Assembly: GCA_029204225.1 (NCBI GenBank)
Contig: CM055096.1
Coordinates: 58,539,600-58,603,599, forward strand
Length of the DNA: 64,000 nucleotides
Reading direction: 5' to 3'
Source of the DNA: Diphasiastrum complanatum
Lineage: Eukaryota > Streptophyta > Lycopodiopsida > Lycopodiales > Lycopodiaceae
Part shown: in pieces, positions 1 through 11,216 of the stretch
Numbering within the stretch: the first letter of the stretch is position 1
How the letters are laid out: each line of letters opens with the position of its first letter
Program-made: the position numbers and the translations under genes
Notes under the pieces: generated by a model
Seen by the model: the letters and a program-made list of their open reading frames with translations, nothing else
What the model was told of the DNA's origin: nothing
The model's database searches: none

Positions 1-183
1 GAAAGAATCTCCAAATTTGAAGCCAGTCACTTGCCTTTCAAGAACAGAACATAAATGCTACAATTTGATAAGCAATGTTAAAATAGATATCATTACATCA
101 TCAAATGGTAAGCTACTCACCTGAATAGCTTTCTGACACTTACATCTGAGCACCCGTATTTAGTTTGCAAGTTTATGAGCAAT

Positions 184-575
184 AGACAACTTTTAACATA
201 CCCTAGACCCTAAACCTCAAACTCCTTATAATAAATCCCAAAACCCCTTCCTAAACTCCAAGCCCCTTACCCTTACTCTAGATTCCTAAACCCCTTATCG
301 ATTACTCTAAACCCTTTTTTCTAGATTCCTTATCCTTAACCCTAAACCCCAAGCCCCTTACCCTAAAGCCTAATTTCCAAACTCCTTACCCTTACTCTAG
401 ATCCCTAAACTCCTTACCCCTTATTCTAAACCTTTTTTCCTAGATTCCTTATCCTAAACCCTAAATCCTAAACTCCAAACTCCTTAACCTAAACTTGAAA
501 CTCCTTACGCTAAATTCCAATCCCACCCTCTATCTTAAATACCTTTTCTTAGATCCCTTACTTTCAACACTAGAT
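184..575. repeat. Degenerate telomere-like repeat tract
   Basis: The stretch is a run of imperfect units such as CCCTAAACC, CCTTACCC and CTAAACTCC, clearly derived from or resembling the plant telomere heptamer CCCTAAA but with many substitutions and variable spacing. The orientation is C-rich on the plus strand. No perfect tandem CCCTAAA block is present, so this is an old interstitial or subtelomere-like minisatellite and not a chromosome end. The 1-183 bases before it and 576-812 after it hold no recognisable gene. Confidence 0.75.
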
Positions 576-812
576 CCTAAAACACTTAGCCTACACATAT
601 AATACACCAAATGCACATAATTGAAGTCATAAAGCATATCTATGAAATTGATGGATACGATATGTTGGATCTGGCTAGTAAGCAAGTAGCCTCGTTCGCA
701 ATCAAATCATACTATAGATGTGATGGATTATTGATCAGATGATAAATGTAGTGAATCCAAGTATGTAGAGGCCCTTGGCATGGGAAACTTCCATAAGTGT
801 GGAAAAGTTAGA

Positions 813-1154
813 ATGCGAGTTTGAGTAGATTCAAATTCGAATGTTGGGTACTTTGAATCTAGACCCAAAAATAGTAGGCTTAGCATTTTGGAGGGAAATT
901 CAAGTGGCCAAATAGGATTTGGACCTGTTATGAAAGGAGAAAACTTGTGGAGAGACACATCTTCTCTCTTCTTTATCTGATTTCATGCTTATATATGGTC
1001 CTCTTGGGTTCTACTATCCATTGGTGCACTATACTTGTGATTGCATGCAATTCTACGTGTAAAATGACCTATATTTGTTATTTTTGGATCCACACGTGTG
1101 AAATACAGTAGTTTGCTGGTTTTGTACGAACAACAACAGTACTTTATCATTTCA
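813..1154 (+). repeat. 340-bp TATA-bearing dispersed repeat, copy 1 (probable solo LTR)
   Basis: This block is repeated with roughly 85% identity at 15463-15800. Shared landmarks, in order, are ATGCGAG, 'gaatctagacccaaaa', 'ttggagggaa', 'ggatttggacctg', 'tactatccattggtgcact', 'ttggatccacacgtgtgaa' and 'ttgtacgaacaacaacagta'. The second copy has a good TATA box (GCTATAAAAGG), which reads GTTATGAAAGG here. A promoter-bearing direct repeat with a CACACGTGTG palindrome near its end resembles the copia LTRs at 10646-11203, so I infer a solo LTR. Terminal TG/CA and a target duplication were not identified. Confidence 0.6.
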
Positions 1155-1189
1155 ATGTCACAAAGCAAGTGGCTCTTCCCTTGCTTTAA

Positions 1190-2135
1190 GATGATGAGAA
1201 GTGCACATATGAGTGTATCAACTCCAAAGGATGTGTGCTTTTGATGGAAGATCTTTGATATGCTTTCTTGTGTGATTTTGCAATGGCACAAGCCTCACAT
1301 GCTTGATCTCCTTGGAAAGATTCTTTGGTAAGCCAATAGCCTTGACTTATTTGAACATAGAAAGCATGGATTTGTAGTTGGGATGTCCCAACCTCCTATG
1401 CCATAACTCCTCCTTGGAAAGCTTTGTGACAGAAGCAATATTACAACTCTCTTGGATCAAGCTTGTATATGCCTCCAAATCTTGATCCATGTGCAAGGAT
1501 CTCATCATTTCTCTTGATAATACAAGTATCAATTTGAATTTCACATCAAGGCCACCATCAATAAGTTGGCCAACACTTATAATGTTTTTTGTAATTAGGC
1601 ACAAAAGGAACCTTGTTGAGAGAAAGAATTTTAGAAGATGAGGTCTTCAAGGGAATACTCCCTATGCCTTCAATATTGCATTCTTGGTCATTTGCTGTAT
1701 AGATAGTCTTCTTAGCTCCTCCATAAGGCATAATAGATGTGAAGGACTCCTTGGAGCTACACATATGTGAAGATGCTCCACTATCAATGTACCAAGAAAA
1801 ATCCTTCTTGAAAGGTGGAGATGAAAAACTAGAGACCATAAGAGATCCCTCTCCATCACTTGCAATAGAGTCTTCTTTATCATTTGAAAGATTGGCTTGC
1901 TTGAATTGATACTTCTTCTTGAAGCAATTTGTAGCATAGTGCCCCATCTGCCACAAAAGAAACATTTGATATTCTTCTTCTTCTTTGAGGTAGAAGCATG
2001 AGAGGTGTGAACCTCCTCTCCATCTTGGTCTTTATCTTTTCCTTTGTCCTTGGAGAAGTGTTGGTGTTGCATTTTGCTCCTCCCTTTATGCTTGGCAAAA
2101 AGAGCTTTGCCATCACAATTATGGTTGAATGATAA
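1190..2135 (-). pseudogene. Ty1/copia gag-protease-preintegrase fragment
   Basis: Read on the minus strand from 2135 down, this gives the basic C-terminal gag region (KLSFNHN..., FAKHKGRSK), a CCHC zinc knuckle split by a frameshift (CFFCG in one frame, MGHYATNCF in another), the aspartic protease site WYIDSGASSHM, the GAG-preintegrase segment (NIISVGQLIDGGLDV, ELWHRRLGHPNYKSM), and the start of the integrase zinc region (CEACAIAKSHK, about 1285-1320). It is disrupted by at least two frameshifts and stops near 1200, before the integrase catalytic core. It belongs to the same family as the gag at 12011. It lies head to head with the RT fragment that begins at 2136. Confidence 0.9.
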
Positions 2136-3211
2136 CTTCTCCACGTGCGTGGTATAGTAGGATCGATGCCTACTTTCATTCAAAGGGGATGGTGAGAACA
2201 CATTCTGATCCAAATCTATATGTCTTATGCTTTGATGGTATGGTTGCTTTGATTGCTCTTTATGTTGATGACTTGATTATTACGGGAAATAATCAAGAGA
2301 TGATAGACATGATCAAGAAAGACCTCATGGAACAATTCGAGATGACAGATCTCAGCCTGAAGCATTACTGCCTTGGAGTAGAAGTGTGGCAAAAAGGACA
2401 TGAAGTGGGTTTAACATAGGTGAAGTATGTCAAAGAGTTGTTGCACAGGTTTAGGTTGCAAGATTGCAAACCAGTAAACACTCCTATTGAACCAGGTAAA
2501 AAGCTTTCTAAGCTTGATCAGTCACAGTCATTTGATGCTACGTTGTATAGACAATTAGTAGGGAGCTTGATTTACCTTTCCACGACTAGACCAGATATAT
2601 GCTATGTTGTTGGCATTGTAAGTCAGTTTATGGCAGCACCTACAGAAATGCATTGGAAGGCAGCTAAACACATTTTGCGTTATGTGAAAGGCACTTCAGA
2701 GTATGGCTTGATTTACATGAAGCATGATGGTTTACCTGAGTTGTGTGGCTATGTGGATGCGGATTGGGGAGGTGAATATGATGATCGTAGATCCACCACA
2801 GGATATGTATTCCAGTATTGTGGTAGTTGCTTTTCCTGGTCTAGTAAGAAGCAAAGTACAATTGCAGTTTTCACCACAGAAGTAGAGTATAAGGCAATGT
2901 GTAGTGTAGCACAGGAAGCTATATGGTTGAGACAAATCTTGGAAGAAATTGGCATGAAGCAGAAAAATCCCACAACTTTACATAGCGACAGTCAGAGTGG
3001 CATTCAGCTAGCAAAGAATCCAGTGTTCCATGCGAGAAGTAAACACATTGAGATTCAATATCACTTTATACGTGAGAGGCTGCTGAGTCGTGAAATTCAT
3101 GTTGTTCATTGTAGCACAGAAAAACAACTAGCTAATATTTTCACTAAGCCACTTACTGGAGAAAAGTTTGATAAGTTTAGATCAAAGCTTTTTGTACTTA
3201 AAGTTTGTTGA
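2136..3211 (+). pseudogene. Ty1/copia reverse transcriptase-RNase H (3' part of pol)
   Basis: The reading frame starts abruptly inside RT at PRAWYSRIDAYF, has the catalytic YVDD box (ALYVDDLIITG, about 2260), then RT thumb and RNase H (GYVDADWGG, TTGYVF, TTEVEYKAM, ADIFTKPL-like ANIFTKPL near the end) and terminates at 3209-3211. One nonsense codon, TAG at 2417-2419, splits the frame; it is one C-to-T change from CAG. Everything upstream of RT is missing. The protein would synthesise cDNA in the virus-like particle; this copy cannot act alone. A PPT and LTR follow directly, so this is the 3' end of an element. Confidence 0.93.
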
Positions 3212-3256
3212 CTTTAAAGCTATGTATATGACTGTATAAAAAGTAGACTCTACTTT

Positions 3257-3570
3257 AAGAGAGAGAGTTAGAATTAAAGTGAAATCACTGCGTTACTGTA
3301 CTGTGGGTCCTATCAGTGGATAAGGATCAGTTGGCCTCGCCACGAGGCAAGTCGACGGGACACGCGTCCCGCCAACGGCAACCTGGGTCATGCATGGGTT
3401 GCCTGAGTGAACAACTATATGTACAGTGTAATTTCATTTTGAGAAATACAGTTGCTATGTGAGCTTGCTATGGAGAGTGTTTTCTGTCTGTGTTACTATG
3501 TAGCATGATTTGTGTTCCTGTGCAAAGCAAATTCTAAGTTCTACCTCATCACCATCATCGAAATCCAACA
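3257..3570 (+). repeat. Polypurine tract and 3' LTR of the copia element
   Basis: A purine run (aagagagagag, 3257-3267) follows the pol stop by about 45 bases, as expected for a plus-strand primer. From about 3268 to the CCAACA at 3565-3570 comes a roughly 300-bp segment with a GC-rich middle (gccacgaggcaagtcgacgg) and a TATA-like CTATATG near 3415. Its 3' border is abrupt: the next base starts a different copia reading frame. The 5' TG is not clear. A 5' LTR to compare with is absent from the window. Confidence 0.6.
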
Positions 3571-5812
3571 CAAGTGAAGCATGGTGGATTGATAGTGCAC
3601 ATGACCTTCCAAAAGGACTATTTCTCCACTCTACTCTCTTTTAATAGTGTTAAGAAGTCTATCTGTACTGCAAGTGATCAAGAGTGTAGGATAAGTGGAA
3701 TTGGAACTATTCCTTTGTGCTTGGGATCATCCAAAAGGATGAATCCAACAGATGTCCTTTATGCACTTTCAATCACCAAAAACTTGTTGAGTGTTGGCCA
3801 ATTAATGGATAATGGCCTAGATGTACAATTTAAGCATGGAGATTTTTCCATTTTCGAGAATGATGATTGCATAGCAAAAGGATTTAAACAAGGTATATTA
3901 TTTAAATTAGATGCTAATGTGGCAATGGGGAGTGTGAACTTAGCAAATGAGGAGATCACCCAAGTGGAGCTATGGCACAAGAGGTTGGGCCATCTCAACT
4001 TCAAGGCAATGGAATCAATGTGTGCAAAGGAGCTAGCTCTCGGCCTCCCCAAGAAGTTAAGCTTTGTGAGGCTTGTAGTCTCTCAAAGACTCATAAGCTT
4101 CATTTCTCAAGATCTACCACTCCTCTTGAAGTCATTTTGAATGTGGATAGCTTTTCACATACATATAATGGTGGTGCTAAAGTATATGTATAATTCATTG
4201 ATGATCACTCAAGATTTTCTTGGATCTACCTTTTGTCTTCAAAAATGGTGTATGATTCATTTGTAAAGTTCAAAGCTATTGTTGAAAATCAGCTTAATAC
4301 TAAGATCAAGGTATTAAGATGTGATAATGGTGGAGATTACATCTCCAACAAGATGACATAGATTTGTAATGTTAAGGCATAAAGAGAGAGTTAACTTGTC
4401 CTTATGCCCCTCAACAAAATGGAGTGGTTGAGGTCTTAAGGCTAGAAGCTTCTTTGCCAAAACCATTTTGGAGTGAGGAAATTTCTTGTAACTTTTTGCA
4501 ATAGGACTCCAAGAAGATCTAGTAGAGCAAGGGCCGAGCCAACAAGGCTCGCGTACATTGGCAAAGGTGGTCAAAGGGAAGGCACTCAATCTCTCACTTC
4601 TTGTATACTTCTTACTTCAATTCTTGATGAACCAACTTGCTATGAAAATGCTTGTAAAGCAGAAGTTGGATGGATGCTATGCAAGTGGAGTATGATGCTC
4701 TCATGGACAATCATAATTGGGAACTTGTTGATCTTACTCAAGGGAAGAAGCCACTTTACTACAAGTGGGTGTATAGATTGAAGTATAACCAAGATGGATC
4801 AATAAATAAGTATAAAGCAAGGCTTGTAGCAAAAGGTTTTTTTTAAACTAAAGGCATTGATTATGATGAAACTTTTGCTCATGTGGCTAAGCTAGTTACA
4901 ATAAGATTGATCATTAGTCCTACTACTACTTTCAATTGGATGATCTTCCAACTTGATGTAACAGTTACAAATTTCTTCCTCAATGGCTACTTGGAGAAAG
5001 AAATCTACATGAGGCAACCCGAGGGCTTCACGAAGAAAGGACTTGAAGATAAAGTATGTTTCTTGAAGAGGAGTTTTTATAGACTCAAGCAAGCACCTAG
5101 AGCTTGGTACTCTAGGCTAAACTCTTTTCTTATCTCCATCAATTTTGTGTTGAGTTCATATGATCTTTCATTATACATGAAGTTTAATGATGGAAATATC
5201 ATTGTACTTGTATTGTATGTTGATGACACAATCTAAAGTGGAAATGATCTAGATAGAATAAGAGATGTTAAGATTGCTTTAGCTAAAGAGTTTAAGATGG
5301 TTGATCTCAGCCAATCACACTTCCTTCTTGGAATAGAAGTCTTTATATGTCAATCTAAATATGCTACATCCATCCTAGATCGATTTGGAATGAAGGTTTG
5401 TAAAGGCATTGAGACTCCAATGGAGAAAAATGTAAAAGCATCTATAAGTGATGATGAAGCATCATTTGAGGACATCTTTTGAGGACATCCCACTCTATAG
5501 AAGGCTTATAGGCTCCTTGATTTATTTAAGTATAACTAGGGCTGATCTTAGTCATAGTGTTGGAAAGTTAAGCCAATATATGCAAAGTGCTCCTGTGTCA
5601 CATTGGAAGATGACCAAAAGAGTCCTAAGATACATCTCATCAACTAGGAATTTTGGCATACTCTACAAATGGACTTATCTTGGCTTAAGGGCCTAATCTG
5701 ACTCAAATTATGAAGGTAACAAAGTGGATCAAAAATCTACAAGTGTATTTTCTAAATTCCTTTGTGATGGAGTAGTATCATGGCTTTCCAAAAAGCAAGA
5801 TACAACAAAAAT
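3571..5812 (+). pseudogene. Ty1/copia protease-integrase-RT fragment, heavily mutated
   Basis: Beginning inside the protease (MVD/WWIDS region; the GASS part of the active site is lost in a small deletion near 3590), it runs through preintegrase (NLLSVGQLMDNGLDV, ELWHKRLGHLNFKAM), the integrase zinc region (LCEACSLSKTHKLHF in another frame), catalytic core start (FIDDHSRFSWIYL, RCDNGGDYIS), the integrase tail, and RT (WVYRLKYNQDGS, IYMRQPEGF, RLKQAPRAWYSRL, LYVDD near 5213). There are several frameshifts and stops, including a tandem duplication of about 11 bases (gaggacatctttt/gaggacatccc) at 5469-5490. It is truncated within RNase H at about 5812. Confidence 0.9.
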
Positions 5813-6383
5813 CCCGCCGGACAATACAAACGATTGTGATTGGACCACAATTACTGTCCGAATACTCTTTTCCTGCCCGTATTTGTACACTTGAGGTTGA
5901 TTTGACATAATTAGTTATAAACTGTAGTTAACTAATCCCTGTAGTTTAGGAACTTCTTGTCATTCTTAGGTATACCTCTCATTCTCTTTGTTCTCATTCA
6001 TACTCAGCTTCCATAGAGATATTTTGGACTAATGGCGACATGCAATCGGAGACCAAGAGGAACCATTGATGCGGGCCAGGATGAAGACGAGCAATTTGTT
6101 TGGTGCGGGCCATGCAATGGCCTAGTATCGGATCAGCGCACATGTGTACAATCAACAGTGAGGCAGTATAGGAGGCGCACGCCGAACCAATAACTCGAGT
6201 ATGAAAGTCGACAGCCGATAGCAGATCAATGCGCAGGTGAGTATAGGCCATTATTCGTTGTGTTAAATTTTTGGATCGAATCCGAGTCTTCATATTTTTC
6301 TCATGCTGATCTTTGTTGTTTGGACGATCACACACTTTGAAATCTTTGTAGATTAGAAGCGGCTGCCTCCACGCCAAAGGGAG
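5813..6383. other. Gene-free interval, possible LTR remnant
   Basis: No coding sequence is apparent. A motif near 6318-6350 (gacgatcacaca, then ttgaaatctttgtag) recurs at 63580-63605 near the end of the window, which suggests the same repeat family. The minus-strand ORF in this interval has no recognisable domain and I leave it out. Confidence 0.4.
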
Positions 6384-6879
6384 TGTTGGCAAAGTTCAAA
6401 GGGTCCAATCAAAATTGAGAAATTCTTATGAAGGGTCCAATAGAATTGCAGGATGGATGCATCACTCATCCAATAGAACTAGAGAGTCTAGGAAAAGGGG
6501 TCCAATAGGATATAAGCATGGATCTCCACAAGTTTTATATGTACTCTCTTTACCAATCATTATGTAATTGAGTTTTTGAGTCATTTTGAGCGCAATCAAC
6601 TTTTGTGTGTATTTCCTTCTCTCTCTACCCGAGAGCAAATTGGTCTATTCTCTCTCTACCCGAGGAGAGTAGCTTAATGTGCCTTAGAATTTTCATGAAG
6701 TACTTCTCTTACATGTGAAATCACTTTGGTTATCAAACTATGCATCTATCTTTGCCTCTTTGCCTTAGATTTTGACATAGATCTTGATTCTCAATCTAGT
6801 GTTGATCTAAAGTGCATAAGCTTTTCTTACGAGATCATTCTCACACATTAGGGCATTCCCATACATGTGAAATTTCACA
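6384..6879 (+). repeat. Ty1/copia LTR, 'A' family
   Basis: The LTR starts TGTTGGCAAAG and ends just before a tRNA primer site, about 496 bp. It contains repeated 'ggtccaatagga', an AT-rich promoter-like segment near 6530, and the paired motif 'tctctctacccgag' at about 6630 and 6650. The same order of motifs is seen at 10646-11203, so both are LTRs of one family. No matching 3' LTR was found downstream. Confidence 0.75.
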
Positions 6880-6892
6880 TGGTATCAGAGCC
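6880..6892 (+). other. Primer-binding site (initiator-Met tRNA)
   Basis: TGGTATCAGAGCC directly follows the LTR end. It is complementary to the 3' end of plant initiator tRNA-Met, the usual copia primer. Confidence 0.9.
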
Positions 6893-7614
6893 TACCTAAG
6901 TGTTTGATGCTTGTTTCATCCAAAGTTTCATAAATTTCATGAAAATCTAGATCTAGAGAGTGTTGTTTGCATCTCGCATGCTATCTCAAGCAAATTTGGA
7001 TCAAAAGGGTTCATCATCATAAGGATTGAATCATTTTTGAGATTGTAGGGATTTTCTTGCTCAGACATGTGTGAAGGACATCCCAATTTAATTTGGTTCT
7101 TCTCTTCCATGTTTGATCTAAATCTAGAGCTTGATAGCTACTTTCAAAGCTAGTCAAGGCTAGTTTGTGTAGCAATGGACTTCATAGTGATTGGATATCC
7201 CAATAAAAAGTTATAATCAATTGAATCAAGGTGGGTAGGGCTCCCAACCTGGTTGGACACTTTTTCTTTTGACTCTATCATGCTTGTTTGATCAAAAATC
7301 CCAATTCTAGGCTTCCCAATCTTGTTTTCTTGAGATCTAGTAATCATTTTGAGGTCATAGCCACTTTCTTTCATACAGTTGGCTTGTATTTGAGTGATTT
7401 GTGGATTCTTGGAGTGTTTCCCACATGCCAAAGATAGCTTGACCCAAACTTAGTCCATACTTCATCAATTGATGTGAGATTGATCTAGATCAAGTGACAT
7501 TGAAAAAGCTAGTGAGATCTTGCATAGGAGTTGGTAGTACACCATTATTGGATCCTATAGTGAGAGAGAAAGCAACACTTTCTTGTCCAATTCACAAGGA
7601 GTGTTCACTATTAT
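6893..7614 (+). other. Untranslated leader of copia 'A'
   Basis: This non-coding leader between primer site and gag start is similar to 11217-11960 and to the short piece 51695-51826 (shared 'gatcttgcataggag', 'tagtacaccattattggatc', 'agtgagagagaaagcaac'). It has no gene of its own. Confidence 0.75.
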
Positions 7615-7675
7615 ATGGCATCTATGGATTCCTATCTATTGGAATCTAGTGAAAGGCTATCTACTTCCAACTGTT
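7615..7675 (+). pseudogene. Stub of copia gag start
   Basis: An ATG at 7615 opens a frame reading MASMDSYLLESSERLSTSN, matching the gag start at 51827 (MAFIGSFLLKSSERLNTSN). After about 20 codons it breaks into the antisense copia fragment beginning near 7676. Only the extreme N-terminus survives. Confidence 0.8.
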
Positions 7676-10500
7676 CTATTTGTGTGAAGGTAAAGCAGCA
7701 AGTAGACGTAGAGTATTCCACTTACAAACTGGCGCAAAGGTCTTCTCATAGTCGATGCCTTTACTTTGTGCATACCCTTTGATCACCAATCTTGCCTTGT
7801 GCTTTGCTATACTTCCATCTGCATGGTACTTAGTCCTGTATACCCATTTTCAACCAATGGGTTTCTTGCCAACTGGTGGTTCTACTAAGTCCCATGTGCT
7901 ATGTTTGGCCATTGACTCCATCTCCTCTCCCATGGCCTTGACCCAAATGTCATCATCCTTCGCTTCACCATAAGTCAAAGGTTCTTTGCTTTGAATAATG
8001 CTTGATAAGAGAGCATAATTTGCTTCATACCTTTCAGGTAGTGTCTTCTCTCTTTTTGATCTTCGTAGCTCTCCCTGGCTAGATGATCCTAGAAAGAAAT
8101 CTATGTCGCGGCTCTCCAACAATCTCTCAAACCACTTAGGGAGCTTCCTGTCAGGTGATCGGCTTCTTCGTGAAAATGTATCCCACAGTACATCCTTCTC
8201 CTTACGTTTGTCACCTGCAACTTCAATCCTTCTTGCACCAAAAGGTTTGTCTCTACCTCTCCAACCTGTCTCTTGAGGTTGAGTAGTAGTATCTTGAGAT
8301 GTATCCTCATGTTCATCACTCATAAGGTCAATGAATGGATCATCATCAGGTGGTATCCTCACTATACCATCTTTTCCACTGGATGTGTCTATCTTCTCAG
8401 CATCCTCGTCTTCATACATCTTGGATTCATCAAAGATAACATCATGGCTTATATGGATTTTAAAACATCTATAGCCCTTCACACGATCATCATATCCTAG
8501 GAATATGCACTTGATAGATTTTACATCAAGTTTACGTCTCTCCTCCTTAGGAATGTGTACAAAGGCCTTACATCCAAAGATTCGCAAGTGGTTCACCTTT
8601 GGCTTCTTCTTCGTGAATGCTTCCTCAGGTGTTATCTTTGGTATGACAATGGTAGGACTTCTATTTTGAAGATAGACTGCATGCTTCTGACCAAAAATCT
8701 TTTGGCAGTTTCATCTCAGCTAGCATAGATCTGGCACTTTCCACAATCGTACGATTCTTGCGCTCAGCTACACCATTGAGAGCAGGAGTATGAGCTTGCG
8801 TAAATTGTCTTTTAATCCCACATTGATCACAAAGATCATTGAAGTTATTAGACTTGTACTCACCTCCACTATCTGATCTTAGGACTTTGATCTTCCTACC
8901 TGTCTGATTTTCAACCAATGCTTTGAAGCTCTTGAAGCTACCAAATGCATCTGATTTCTTCTTCAAGAAGTAGATCCACGTCTTACGTGACATATCATCA
9001 ATAAAGGTCATGAAATAGAAGGCTTTACCTAAGGACATGGTCCTCATAGGCCCGCATAAGTCTGTGTGGATTAAATCCAGGATGTTCTTTGCTCTTGCAA
9101 CACCCTCTTTATCGAACTTCTCTCGATGCTGCTTCCCATATACATAGGATTCACACATCGATTTCAAGTGATCTTCTATGGTAGGCAGTCATGTTACCAT
9201 CTCCAATTTTCTCATCAAACTGAGGCTTCCCAAGTTCAAGTATCCAAGCCTCTTATGCCACAACTCAGTTTGTGATGGAATGGACAATACAAATCCATGT
9301 TTCCCCTTAATTGTGGCATTCAACCTGTACCATTTTGTATTGGGCTCTCTTACTCCATCCGTAATAGCTTTGAACTTTTGGCTCACATCTTTCACAAAGC
9401 AATGATCATGGGCGAATTCTACTTTCAACTTTTGATCAGTAATGACTCCAATAGAAAGTAGATTTTTCTTCAAATCTGGTACGTAAAGTACCTCCCTAAT
9501 CATCCTGTTTTTGCCATCAGGTAGTTGGATTGAGACAGTGTCTATCCCCTTGATCTTGTACATCTCAACATTTGTTTGTGAAACAGATGTTCCATTATTC
9601 AACACTTTCAAGCTATTGAACCAATTCTTGTTACCTGTCATGTGTCTTGTGGCTTCCGAGTCAATATACCATGCTTGATCATCTTGATTAAATGACAATG
9701 CAGACATGAAGATGCTAGAGTGTTCAATCTCACCCTCATCGACAAGGTTACCTGCTTGTTTTGGTTTCCCCTTGCCTTGTTCCGCCAAGAATTTGCGACA
9801 TTCACTCTTCCAATGGCCCTTTTTACCACAATGGAGGCACTTGTCTTTCTTCTTAGTTTTACTAGAAGATCCCTCGTCCTCCTGAGACTTGGCAAATTGC
9901 TGCCTTGTTTCTGGCGTGTCGCAAGTGCCTGATCGTAAGTATTTTGACGTCTAGCTTTCACCATTTCTCTACGTTGCTCTTCCTGCATCAAGATTCCTGT
10001 GAGCTCGTCAAAGGTTGGCAATCTTTCTCTTGATACTATTTCGCTCACAAACAACTGATAGGGTTCTGCAATTCCACACAATGCATTGTGCACCAGCTCC
10101 ACGTCACGTATGCGCTCACCAATAGAATGCAGTTCATCTCTCATTGTCTTGATTCTGGTCATGTACATCTGAATGTGCTCTCCTTGTTCCATGTGGGCAC
10201 TATTCAACTTTGACTTTAGAAACATGATTCTTGAAAGATTTGACGTCTCAAACTACTCCTTTAGCACATCCCATGCCTGTCTTGGTGTAACAGCATCACA
10301 AATGTGGGTAATGATGTGATCCTTCACTGACAAGTTAATGAAGGTCAAAGCTTTTCTCATCTTTTTGTCGAACACTTTGATATCTTCTTCATTTGGCGGC
10401 CTTCTCTCATCACCTGTGACAACTTCCCACACGTCTTTCTCCATCAGTATGTTTTTCATTTTGAATTTCCACACTGCACGTGAGAAATTGGCAAAAATCT
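7676..10500 (-). pseudogene. Ty1/copia gag-PR-IN-RT fragment (second family)
   Basis: On the minus strand from 10500 it encodes gag (VWKFKMKNILMEKDVWEVV; UBN2-like core with ARRQNTYDQAL), a CCHC knuckle (CLHCGKKGHWKSEC, about 9795-9845), protease with a changed active site (WYIDSEATRHM, so DSEA and not DSGA), preintegrase (ELWHKRLGYLNL), integrase core (LIHTDLCGPM, FIDDMSRKTW, RSDSGGEY, GVAERKNRT), the long integrase tail (RSKREKTLPERYEANYALL) and the start of RT (WDLVEPPVGKKPIG then KWVYRTKYHADGS). Frameshifts occur near 9850 and 8660; TGA stops occur near 9180 and 7849. No LTR borders either end, so it is a fragment. Confidence 0.92.
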
Positions 10501-10645
10501 AGCTTGGTATTTTTTATGATAGAAGTTTGTAAGTGAATCTTACATGTGTGGAGGATGTTCCCACGTGTGAAGGATTGTAAAGTAAATCAAAATGTTTGAT
10601 ATAGGGGTCTCATAGAATTCATAGTCAAGCATTTAGGTGTAGGAT

Positions 10646-11203
10646 GTTGATAGGGTCAAATTTGGCATAGATGGCAAATTATCCATTTCCACTTGTAATG
10701 CCACTATTGAGCCAAAATAGAGTAGGAGGCCAAACTTGTGCCAATTACAGTGCAGACAAGTGTAATGCCTTTGTTTGATGCATGGATCAATGGTCCAATA
10801 GGATTGAGAGGTGGCAAAGTGTGGTCCAATCATAGTTAAGCATAGTGATAGCTCATGGATCTACTAGTATCGTTGTACTCCTCATTTGGATCTAATTGAT
10901 TTTGAGATTGAGTGGATTTTGAGTGTAAGTGATTTTCTAGCTTTCTCTCTCTACTCGAGAGCTAGTGATGATTTTCTCTCTCTACCCGAGGAGAGCAGCT
11001 TGTTTTTACTTAGATTACTTTTGGAGCACTTCCCACACGTGTGAGTGAGAGTTGGAAGTGATGGAATGCATGTAGTAGTGTGTTTTAGCCATAGGATCTA
11101 ACATTGATCTTGAATCTCAATCTAGTCTTGATCTTGGTGCATCTACACACCTTAGGAGATCACAAGTACATGTTGTGGACAATCCACACGTGTGAAATCA
11201 ACA
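10646..11203 (+). repeat. Ty1/copia LTR, 'A' family, second copy
   Basis: It begins TGTTGATAGGG, ends ...GAAATCAACA immediately before a primer site, and is about 558 bp. It shares 'ggtccaatagga', 'tctctctactcgagag' and 'tctctacccgaggagag' with 6384-6879. Two perfect CACACGTGTG palindromes lie at 11034-11043 and 11185-11194; they contain a CACGTG G-box core. Confidence 0.78.
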
Positions 11204-11216
11204 TGCTATCAGAGCC
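11204..11216 (+). other. Primer-binding site with one mismatch
   Basis: TGCTATCAGAGCC follows the LTR end; it differs from the initiator-Met site by one base (C for G at position 3). Confidence 0.85.
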
